Shown here piece by piece: positions 32,313 through 38,660 of a stretch of 38,660 nucleotides of DNA. The translations under genes were made by a program, and so were the position numbers. The stretch lies in NCBI GenBank assembly GCA_019659125.1, contig JAIFVX010000001.1, forward strand, positions 79,437-118,096, given 5' to 3'. The notes beneath the pieces were generated by a model. It saw only the letters and a program-made list of their open reading frames with translations, ran no database searches and was not told where the DNA came from. Origin of the DNA: Candidatus Pacearchaeota archaeon. GTDB lineage: Archaea > Nanobdellota > Nanobdellia > Pacearchaeales > GW2011-AR1. How positions within the stretch are numbered: the first letter of the stretch is position 1; each line of letters opens with the position of its first letter.

Positions 32313-32384
32313 CGCCCGCACCGGGAATCGGACCCGGGTCTCATCCGCGACAGGGATGTGTACTAGCCACTATACGATGCGAGC
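32313..32384 (-). tRNA. tRNA-Asp (anticodon GTC)
   Basis: 72 nt, no encoded CCA, no intron. Acceptor GCTCGCA/TGCGGGC (one T-G pair), D stem GTAT/GTAC, anticodon stem CATCC/GGATG with loop CTGTCGC (anticodon GTC), T arm CCGGG-TCCGATT-CCCGG, discriminator G as in Asp tRNAs. The T loop begins TCC rather than the usual TTC, a small variation. Confidence 0.94.
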
Positions 32385-32432
32385 ATAAGGGGGAACAGAA
32401 AAGGTGGTTTAAAAACATAACGATAAGGATAT

Positions 32433-32441
32433 CTTTAAATA
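32433..32441 (+). promoter_or_regulatory. TATA box of the DsbA-like gene
   Basis: CTTTAAATA, centred about 25 bases before the ATG at 32462; predicts a leaderless or nearly leaderless transcript. Confidence 0.5.
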
Positions 32442-32461
32442 ATTAGAAAACACGTATTGGG

Positions 32462-33166
32462 ATGGCTGAGCATATTAACACAAAGAGCGCTAATAAGGCA
32501 TTAATTCTCACAGGGATTGTCATAGCGTTGTTTGTAGTAGGGTTACTGACGAATGGATTTGGACTCTTCCATCATGGAGGTGGAAGCACGACCAATAGCA
32601 CTCAATTTGTTCCTCTTTCTGTCGGGAATGCTCCTACGTTGGGAAACAAAACTGCTCCTGTCACTATCTATGAATTTTCTGATTTCTCATGCCCCTTCTG
32701 CGCTGCCGAAGCAGGATATAATGATGAGTTTAGAAGCCAGAATCCTACATGGGAGCCTGGAATTAAAACACTAAAGGAGACCTACATTCCTCAAGGGAAA
32801 GTACGACTGGTTTTCAAATATGCTACTGGACATGGAGCAGGTCAGGCAGCACACCTCGTTGCATGGTGTTTGAATGACCAAGGACTGTTCTGGCAATTCC
32901 ACGAGAAAGCATTCCAATACCAGTCCGATACGGGAAATGTAGAAAAAATGAAACTGCGCGCCGAAGAGATAGGAGCCGATATGACTCAACTCAATCAATG
33001 TCTTGACTCAGGAAAATACGCTAACCAATTCCAGCTTGACGAGGCAATGGGGACCTCAAATGGTGTAAGAGGAACACCAGCATTCTTTGTTAATGGAAAA
33101 CTTATCAGTGGTGCAGTCTCATGGTCAGATCTCAAGAAAGCCATCGACAAAGAATTAGGCCAATAA
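32462..33166 (+). CDS. Membrane-anchored DsbA-like thiol-disulfide oxidoreductase
   Basis: 234 residues. One N-terminal helix (about 12-32) anchors it with the catalytic domain outside. The thioredoxin-fold active site is FSDFSCPFCAAEAG with the C77-P-F-C80 pair. The helical insert contains AAHLVAWCLNDQG, and the cis-Pro loop is GVRGTPAFFVNG. Related proteins form or shuffle disulfides in exported proteins. Likely clients here include the Cys-rich pilin at 1392 and the Cys-bearing surface proteins (inference). Confidence 0.9.
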   Translation: MAEHINTKSANKALILTGIVIALFVVGLLTNGFGLFHHGGGSTTNSTQFVPLSVGNAPTLGNKTAPVTIYEFSDFSCPFCAAEAGYNDEFRSQNPTWEPGIKTLKETYIPQGKVRLVFKYATGHGAGQAAHLVAWCLNDQGLFWQFHEKAFQYQSDTGNVEKMKLRAEEIGADMTQLNQCLDSGKYANQFQLDEAMGTSNGVRGTPAFFVNGKLISGAVSWSDLKKAIDKELGQ

Positions 33167-33230
33167 TTACTACTCCAAGTGGTAAAAAATAAGCAACAAG
33201 GCTTAAATAGAGAAAAGCTGTAATAAACAT

Positions 33231-33761
33231 ATGAATAGGAAATTACTTCTGAGTGTTGCTTCACTGATGACGGTTGTACTAACTCTTCATCTTATCTCCG
33301 CATATGGCTATAACTATCAAACATATACGTATGGCCAACCAAGCCAATACGGCATGAATGATTATGAAAAGTCAGCCTCATCATATGATTATGAGGAAGT
33401 AACGACGAAGAAAATTATAAAAAATGTCCAGTATACTCAGCAAAAGGAATCAAATTACGAATACAAGCCAGCCCATGTTAATTACGTCCCACGAGTACAG
33501 CCTATTTACGTAAAGTCGTTTGCACCAGACTATAGCAGGCCCTATGTTGTCCATAATCAGTACGGAACGTACGGAGATAAGTTGCCTCCAAAGACTTCAT
33601 GCCAGGCTTACTACTACGAGAATACCTGTGGAGGAAATCCAACCAACTTCAGGGAAAGGCCAGTCTACAATCCTCAGTTCTACGACAACTCAGATTATAA
33701 TTCATATTATTACGAACCTCAATACGACTGGCACGCAAGAATCTATAACTGGAATTACTAA
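33231..33761 (+). CDS. Secreted tyrosine-rich protein
   Basis: 176 residues. Signal peptide (1-24, ending LISA), then a mature part with 30 Tyr in about 152 residues (roughly 20%), also rich in Asn, Gln and Pro, with runs such as YGYNYQTYTYG and DYNSYYYEPQYDW. Two Cys (SCQAYYYENTC) may form one disulfide. Family not recognised. Tyr-rich secreted proteins can form adhesive or cross-linked layers; that is only analogy. CTTAAATA box centred 25 bases before the ATG. The end overlaps the convergent gene by four bases. Confidence 0.65.
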   Translation: MNRKLLLSVASLMTVVLTLHLISAYGYNYQTYTYGQPSQYGMNDYEKSASSYDYEEVTTKKIIKNVQYTQQKESNYEYKPAHVNYVPRVQPIYVKSFAPDYSRPYVVHNQYGTYGDKLPPKTSCQAYYYENTCGGNPTNFRERPVYNPQFYDNSDYNSYYYEPQYDWHARIYNWNY

Positions 33762-34405
33762 CTACTAAGAATACCTGCCAATAGTTTTCGAGTGATAGAA
33801 TTTTTTCTTTCTGCATATATCAAGTCCTGTGCATTGTTTGTTGGATGTAGCTTTGAGAGCTGATTTCGAAGGCGATAAAGTTTCTTCCTGCCTCTTTCGG
33901 AGAAGCTCATCCTCAAAAGCTGCGAATGCATCTCAAAAACCTCAAAAAGAAAAGGAGTAAAATGCCCGTGATAGGTAATACCCTGATCGGCTGTGACTGC
34001 ATGAAATATGTCGTCTCCCTTAACATGCCATACCGTGTACTCAGGGTGTACTCTAACTTCCCCTTCAACTAAGTTTTCCAATGCAATAGATTCAAGAAGA
34101 TTCTTAACAGGCTTCCGGGAAAGAAATGAACCCTTAATATTCGCACGCGCCTTAAAGTCTGCACGTATCGATGCAACGTTAAATTGACCGCATAAAAGCA
34201 TACTCCCGTATGAAATCCTTTCTCGACTTAATATGATGGGTTGATAAGACTGGGGATAGTCTACTTGTACATGCATATAACCTGCCTGAACTTTTTTAGT
34301 AATAGAGTCTGTAAGTGAGCTTTCCCCAAAGAAAAGAACTCGATGCGAAGGAAAGTTTTGTCCAGCAGTAAGCAAATCAGCACTATATTCAACCTTCGCT
34401 GCCAT
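33758..34405 (-). CDS. Hypothetical soluble protein
   Basis: 215 residues, no signal or membrane segment. It begins MAAKVEYSADLLTAGQNF. Strand-rich middle (HVQVDYPQSYQPIILSRERI), then GDDIFHAVTADQGITYHGHF, and a basic helical C-terminus (FSERGRKKLYRLRNQLSKLH). Family not recognised; the C-terminal charge could suit nucleic-acid contact. The ATG at 34405 was chosen over 34414 because the TTTTTAATA box (34427-34435) is centred 26 bases before it. Confidence 0.58.
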   Translation of the reverse strand: MAAKVEYSADLLTAGQNFPSHRVLFFGESSLTDSITKKVQAGYMHVQVDYPQSYQPIILSRERISYGSMLLCGQFNVASIRADFKARANIKGSFLSRKPVKNLLESIALENLVEGEVRVHPEYTVWHVKGDDIFHAVTADQGITYHGHFTPFLFEVFEMHSQLLRMSFSERGRKKLYRLRNQLSKLHPTNNAQDLIYAERKNSITRKLLAGILSS

Positions 34406-34444
34406 CTCCACCATAAGAAACGATCCTTTTTAATAATTTAGATT

Positions 34445-36973
34445 CTAAGCATCGAGCGTCTGCTGGCTAGGCGCTTCTGCCAGAGGGACTTTTGCTACGC
34501 TTACAACTCGATCTCCATCTTTCAATTTCACAACGTGAACGCCTTGTGTTGCTCTACCCATGACTCTCAATTCCTTCATATTGGTTCGCAAAACCATTCC
34601 CTTTGTGGTTGTCGCAATGACTGAATCCTGGTTGTCAACGGAAAGGGAAGCAATGACGTCCCCTGTCTTGTCAGTGGTCTTCAAGTTGATAACCCCTTTC
34701 CCTCCTCGCGATGTCTTTCTGTACTCCTCAAGGTCTGAACGCTTTCCAAACCCTTTTGTCGTGATGGTCAAGATTGTTGTCTTACCATCTAAAGGAAGGG
34801 ATTCAAGAGAGACAACCTGGTCTTTTCCATCAAGTTCTATTCCCTTAACTCCGTAACTTGACCTTCCCATAGGTCGAACCTCATCAGAGTTGAATCGTAT
34901 TGCCTGTCCATCCTTCGTGATGAGAAGAACTTCCTGCTTGTCAGCAACTCTCTCGACATTGATGATAGAGTCGGAATTGTCCATGGGCAAGTTGATGACT
35001 CGTATGCCTGTGCTTCGTGGCTTTGACAAGTCCTTCAAAGGAAGCTTCTTGACCAATCCAAGTTTTGTGGCAAACATGACATATCCTGATTCAAAATCAG
35101 TTAAGGGCATGACATTTGCAATCTTTTCCTCTCGTAAGTCAAGAACATTGATGATTGCCTTTCCCTTGCTCTGCCGTTCGCTTGCAGGAACATCATGCGC
35201 CTTAAGCCAATAGACTCTTCCTCGTGACGTGAAGAACATAAGATAGTCATGGGTGGAACAGGTAATAAGTATCTTTACAAAGTCCTCTTCCTTCAAGTCA
35301 GTGCCAGTAACTCCAGCACCTCCCCGTTTCTGCTCTCTATAGGTCTTCATATCAACTCTCTTCAAGTATCCTGATTCGGTGATCATGACAACAACGTCCT
35401 TCTTTTCAATCAAGTCCTGCTCGGTAATCTCATCAACCCTCTTCAATATCTTTGTCCTTCGCTCATCACCATATTTCCTCTTCAGCTCATTTACTTCCTG
35501 TTTGATGATCTTAAGAATCTCCTTCTCATCGCCCAAGATTGTCCTTAGTTCGCTAATAAGTTCCTTAAGCTTCTTTTCTTCATCCTTGAGCTTTCCAGCT
35601 TCAAGATGGGTAAGCTGTTGCAGTCGTATCTCAAGGACTGCCTTGGCTTGCCTATCAGTCAAGTCAAATTTCTTCATCAATCCGTCATGAGCGGTGCTTG
35701 CAGTATCAGATTTCTTTATGAATTCCACAACCTTGTCGATATCCTTGAGTGCAATAAGCAATCCAAGAACTATCTCAATTCTATCCTCAGCTTTCTTAAG
35801 GTCGAACTTAGTCCTATTACGTACGATAAGCTGTCTATACTTGACATATTCCTCGATAATATTCTTAAGATTCAGCACTCGTGGTTGCTTTCCAACAAGC
35901 GCAAGAAGATTTGCATCAAAGCTTGTCTGCAAGTTTGTCATCTTATAGAGCTTATTCAAGGTAAATTTAGGATCAACTTCTTTCTTGAGTTCAATGACGA
36001 TGCGTACTTTCCCTTTTGCAGATTCATCCCGTAAGTCAGAGACATCAGGAAGTTTCTTCTCGGTTGATAATCGAGCGATATCCTTGACAAGATCGGACTT
36101 ATTGACCATGTAGGGTATTTCCGTGATGATAATCCATGTTTTCCCTTTATGCTCCTCGGTGGTCGTCTTTCCTCTAACAATGATCTTTCCCTTTCCTGTC
36201 TTGTACATATCTTTGATCCCGCTTCCAGTAATCAATCCTCCTGTAGGAAAGTCAGGACCCTTTACGATCTCTGCCAGCTCATCAATGGTTACATTCGGCT
36301 TCTGGATGTACTCAATAATGCCATCACACACTTCAACAAGATTATGAGGAGGAATGTTGGTAGCCATTCCAACGGCAATGCCAGTAGCTCCATTCAAAAG
36401 AAGATTAGGGAGAGCTGCAGGAAGAGTTTCAGGCTCCTTGAGGGAGTTATCATAGTTAGGAAGCATCTTGACAGTATCCTTGTCGACATCTGATAATAAT
36501 TCGCTTGAAATCTTGCTGAGTTTAGCTTCAGTATAACGATCAGCGGCTGCAGAGTCCCCATCCAGGGATCCAAGATTACCCTGTCCGTGAACGAGAGGAT
36601 ACCGTAATGAGAAATCCTGAGCCATACGGACAAGAGCATCATACACGGCAAGGTTACCATGAGGGTGAAACTTACCCATAGTATCTCCAACAATACGAGC
36701 AGATTTGATGGTAGCTTTCGATGGTTCAAGCCCTAAAAGACTCATTGCCCATAAGATTCTTCGATGAACTGGCTTCAATCCATCTTCAACCGAAGGCAAG
36801 GCCCTCTGGACAATGACTGACATGGCATAGTCGATATATGCCTTCTCCATTTCCTCAACAATTTCAGTGCCGATGACTCCTTTCTCATTTCCAAGTTGGG
36901 ATTTCTCTCGTCTCTTCTCCTCTTCCTTAAGGATTTCCTTTTCTACTGCATCCTCATCATCAGGTTTACTCAT
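34445..36973 (-). CDS. gyrA: DNA gyrase subunit A
   Basis: 842 residues. With GyrB it introduces negative supercoils using ATP; GyrA cuts and rejoins DNA. After a charged N-terminal extension (about 1-33) come the breakage-reunion domain with [12 protein letters not shown] and the catalytic Tyr147 in [12 protein letters not shown], the coiled coil (about 385-500), and the C-terminal beta-pinwheel. The pinwheel starts with the GyrA box QKRGGAG (548-554), which marks gyrase rather than topoisomerase IV. The residue matching E. coli Ser83 is Leu. ATG 36973 or 36976 overlaps the stop of the zinc-ribbon gene. Third gene of the gyrB operon. Confidence 0.97.
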   Translation of the reverse strand: MSKPDDEDAVEKEILKEEEKRREKSQLGNEKGVIGTEIVEEMEKAYIDYAMSVIVQRALPSVEDGLKPVHRRILWAMSLLGLEPSKATIKSARIVGDTMGKFHPHGNLAVYDALVRMAQDFSLRYPLVHGQGNLGSLDGDSAAADRYTEAKLSKISSELLSDVDKDTVKMLPNYDNSLKEPETLPAALPNLLLNGATGIAVGMATNIPPHNLVEVCDGIIEYIQKPNVTIDELAEIVKGPDFPTGGLITGSGIKDMYKTGKGKIIVRGKTTTEEHKGKTWIIITEIPYMVNKSDLVKDIARLSTEKKLPDVSDLRDESAKGKVRIVIELKKEVDPKFTLNKLYKMTNLQTSFDANLLALVGKQPRVLNLKNIIEEYVKYRQLIVRNRTKFDLKKAEDRIEIVLGLLIALKDIDKVVEFIKKSDTASTAHDGLMKKFDLTDRQAKAVLEIRLQQLTHLEAGKLKDEEKKLKELISELRTILGDEKEILKIIKQEVNELKRKYGDERRTKILKRVDEITEQDLIEKKDVVVMITESGYLKRVDMKTYREQKRGGAGVTGTDLKEEDFVKILITCSTHDYLMFFTSRGRVYWLKAHDVPASERQSKGKAIINVLDLREEKIANVMPLTDFESGYVMFATKLGLVKKLPLKDLSKPRSTGIRVINLPMDNSDSIINVERVADKQEVLLITKDGQAIRFNSDEVRPMGRSSYGVKGIELDGKDQVVSLESLPLDGKTTILTITTKGFGKRSDLEEYRKTSRGGKGVINLKTTDKTGDVIASLSVDNQDSVIATTTKGMVLRTNMKELRVMGRATQGVHVVKLKDGDRVVSVAKVPLAEAPSQQTLDA

Positions 36974-37200
36974 CATCTCTTCACCTTCTTGGTTTTTTTC
37001 ACAGCTTTCTTTTTCGCTAATTTTTTAACAAGCTTCTTTATAGGTTCCTCATCCATCTCTTCATCAAGCGCATCGCTTTCCTTGCTGATTGAGGTTTTAT
37101 CAGAATAACCGCATTCCCTACAAATCATATAGACTCCAGATCCTCCAGGCATCATATCAACCTGATCGCTGCCACATTCAGGGCACATTTCCTCGCTCAT
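36973..37200 (-). CDS. Zinc-ribbon protein with Lys-rich tail, between gyrB and gyrA
   Basis: 75 residues. N-terminal zinc ribbon: CPECGSDQ (Cys6, Cys9) and CRECGYSD (Cys27, Cys30), the form seen in many archaeal DNA/RNA-binding proteins. An acidic linker follows (about 41-52), then a Lys-rich tail ([21 protein letters not shown]) like that of histone-H1-type or nucleoid proteins. It overlaps gyrB (ATGA) and gyrA at both ends, so all three are translated as a unit. A role with gyrase on DNA is inferred from position and charge only. Confidence 0.78.
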   Translation of the reverse strand: MSEEMCPECGSDQVDMMPGGSGVYMICRECGYSDKTSISKESDALDEEMDEEPIKKLVKKLAKKKAVKKTKKVKR

Positions 37201-38660
37201 ATGTCCACCATGGCTTCTTTGGCCCGTTCTGCAATGAACTGTCTTCGTGGCTCAACATCGTCACCCATAAGCTTTGAGAATACTTCATTTGCTTTAACTG
37301 CATCTTCGATGGTGACTTTCTTCAAGAGCCGTGCTTTGGGATCCATGGTTGTCTCCCATAACTGGTCTGCATTCATTTCTCCCAACCCCTTGAACCGAAG
37401 AACCTCTGCACTGCCCCCAAGCTTTGCAATGAGCTCTTTGAGCTCCTCATCTGAAAAGACATAATGGTCTTTTCTCTTCCTCACTCTATACAAAGGTGAT
37501 ACTGCAATGTAGATATTTCCATTCTTAATTAAGTCTGGCATGAATCTAAAGAAGAATGTCAATAACAAGGTCCTAATGTGTGCTCCATCCACGTCTGCAT
37601 CAGTCATGATAATGACTTTAGAGTATCTCAGTTTTGTTGGGTCCATCTGCTCTCCTATGCCTACTCCAATAGCAGTGATAAGATTGGAAATTTCCTCATT
37701 GGAAAGCACTTTGATAGGGTTTGCCTTCTCTACATTCAAAATCTTTCCTTTCAAAGGAAGGATTGCCTGGAACTCCTTATTTCGTGCAGACTTCGCACTT
37801 CCTCCTGCAGACTCTCCCTCAACCAAATATAATTCAGTATTCTCGCTGCTCTTAGCGGAACAGTCAGCAAGTTTTCCAGGGAGTCCTCCAAGGCCAAAGG
37901 CGCTCTTTCTTCGCACAAGGTCCTTTGCCTTTTTGGCCGCATTCCGTGCTTTCTGCGCTTCCATTGCCTTCATGACCACTCTCTTAGCGATGGCAGGATT
38001 TTCCTCGAAGAACATGATGAGTGAATTCATCGTGACGCTATCAACAATCCCCTTGATTTCGCTGTTTCCAAGCTTTGTCTTTGTCTGTCCTTCAAACTGA
38101 GGCTCAGGGACTTTTACAGAAATGACTGCAGTCAATCCCTCTCGCACATCATCTCCCGTAAGATTCTCATCCTTGATCATCTTATTCTTGTTGGCATAGT
38201 CATTGATTGCCCTCGTTAATGCTGACTTGAATCCAACAACATGGGTCCCGCCTTCGACAGTGTTGATAGTATTGACAAAACTCAAGACATTCTCTTGATA
38301 TCCATCATTATACTGCACAGATCCCTCGACAACAACATTGGATTCCTGTTTAATGAAGTAAATAGGCTTGTGAAGGGTCTCCTTTCCCGTGTTTGCCCAT
38401 TTGACGAACTCAACAAGTCCACCCTCATAAAAGAATTCTTCCTTCTTCTTGCTTGCTTCATCAGTTAACATGATTCTCAATCCCTTGTTAAGGAATGCAA
38501 TTTCTCTAAATCGTGTCTCAAGTGTTGAGAAGTCAAACTTTGTTGTTGAGAAAATGGTGTCATCAGGATAGAAAGTAACAGTAGTCCCTCGCTCTCCTTT
38601 CTCCGCATCACCAAGAACCTTCATGTCATGTGCAGGCTTGCCAATCTTGTACTCTTGCTG
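37197..38660 (-). CDS. gyrB: DNA gyrase subunit B, 5' end outside window
   Basis: About 487 residues are visible; the frame stays open to the window edge with typical upstream sequence (QEYKIGKPAHDMKVL), so the internal ATG at 38624 is not the start. Present are the second part of the ATPase/transducer region (TTVTFYPDDTIF) and the TOPRIM domain with EGESAGGSAKSARN and MTDADVDGAHIRTLLLTFFF. The C-terminus RRQFIAERAKEAM is typical of bacterial-type GyrB. There is no large insertion in the tail. It overlaps the zinc-ribbon gene by four bases (ATGA). Confidence 0.97.
   Translation of the reverse strand, partial: QQEYKIGKPAHDMKVLGDAEKGERGTTVTFYPDDTIFSTTKFDFSTLETRFREIAFLNKGLRIMLTDEASKKKEEFFYEGGLVEFVKWANTGKETLHKPIYFIKQESNVVVEGSVQYNDGYQENVLSFVNTINTVEGGTHVVGFKSALTRAINDYANKNKMIKDENLTGDDVREGLTAVISVKVPEPQFEGQTKTKLGNSEIKGIVDSVTMNSLIMFFEENPAIAKRVVMKAMEAQKARNAAKKAKDLVRRKSAFGLGGLPGKLADCSAKSSENTELYLVEGESAGGSAKSARNKEFQAILPLKGKILNVEKANPIKVLSNEEISNLITAIGVGIGEQMDPTKLRYSKVIIMTDADVDGAHIRTLLLTFFFRFMPDLIKNGNIYIAVSPLYRVRKRKDHYVFSDEELKELIAKLGGSAEVLRFKGLGEMNADQLWETTMDPKARLLKKVTIEDAVKANEVFSKLMGDDVEPRRQFIAERAKEAMVDI

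Noticed and set aside
1-38660. CRISPR array, rRNA genes, insertion sequences or inteins
   Set aside because: No regularly spaced repeats, no rRNA sequence, no transposase with terminal repeats, and no intein splice motifs in RtcB or the gyrase subunits were seen.

Overview
The window is a gene-dense stretch of an archaeal chromosome, most likely from a DPANN lineage such as Woesearchaeota or a relative. The archaeal markers are ribosomal proteins L10e and L35Ae, a group II chaperonin (thermosome), archease with RtcB, a tRNA-Tyr with an intron at position 37/38, type IV pilins with class III signal peptides, and TATA-box promoters. DNA gyrase (GyrA and GyrB) and a bacterial-type glucose-6-phosphate dehydrogenase are also present; these are usually read as old imports from bacteria. 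There are many short genes, small membrane proteins and convergent genes whose ends overlap. The lineage is inferred from gene content only.

Layout. 1-4004 (minus strand): L35Ae-L10e, two paralogous pilins with different C-terminal modules, and a large nucleotidyltransferase-fold protein. 4110-5777: small membrane proteins, a short VIT1/CCC1-like transporter, tRNA-Val and an unknown gene. 5821-9913: tRNA-Gly followed by an apparent 4.0-kb integrated element. It carries a tyrosine recombinase, a nucleotidyltransferase/HEPN pair, a 40-residue protein and two membrane proteins. 9950-15739: a LamG protein, thermosome, several small unknown genes, an orphan receiver protein and tRNA-Tyr. 15736-20462: surface proteins, a metzincin protease and the archease-rtcB operon. 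20493-26430: HAD phosphatase, G6PDH, an Sfm1-like SPOUT methyltransferase and further surface proteins. 26452-34405: an MBL-fold nuclease, a sulfite-oxidase-like protein with its flavin reductase, MscS, ZIP, tRNA-Asp, a DsbA-like protein and a Tyr-rich secreted protein. 34445-38660: gyrA, a zinc-ribbon gene and gyrB (cut by the window edge).

How the parts fit. Most promoters share one plan: a TTTAAA/TTTATA-type box centred about 25 bases before the start codon, which predicts largely leaderless mRNAs. This rule was used to choose several starts. Two divergent gene pairs each share one symmetric TTTATAAA box placed exactly midway between the two start codons. Genes inside operons overlap by ATGA-type junctions. 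RtcB and archease probably ligate spliced tRNA exons such as those of the tRNA-Tyr here. The surface proteins (pilins, proteases, PepSY-like, LamG, Tyr-rich) suggest heavy investment in the cell envelope.

The best candidate for an undescribed system is the element at 5881-9913. Its ends are marked by a 12-bp direct repeat of the tRNA-Gly 3' end and by 15-bp inverted repeats just inside. Its toxin/antitoxin-like operon has a perfect 16-bp palindrome lying over the predicted TATA box.
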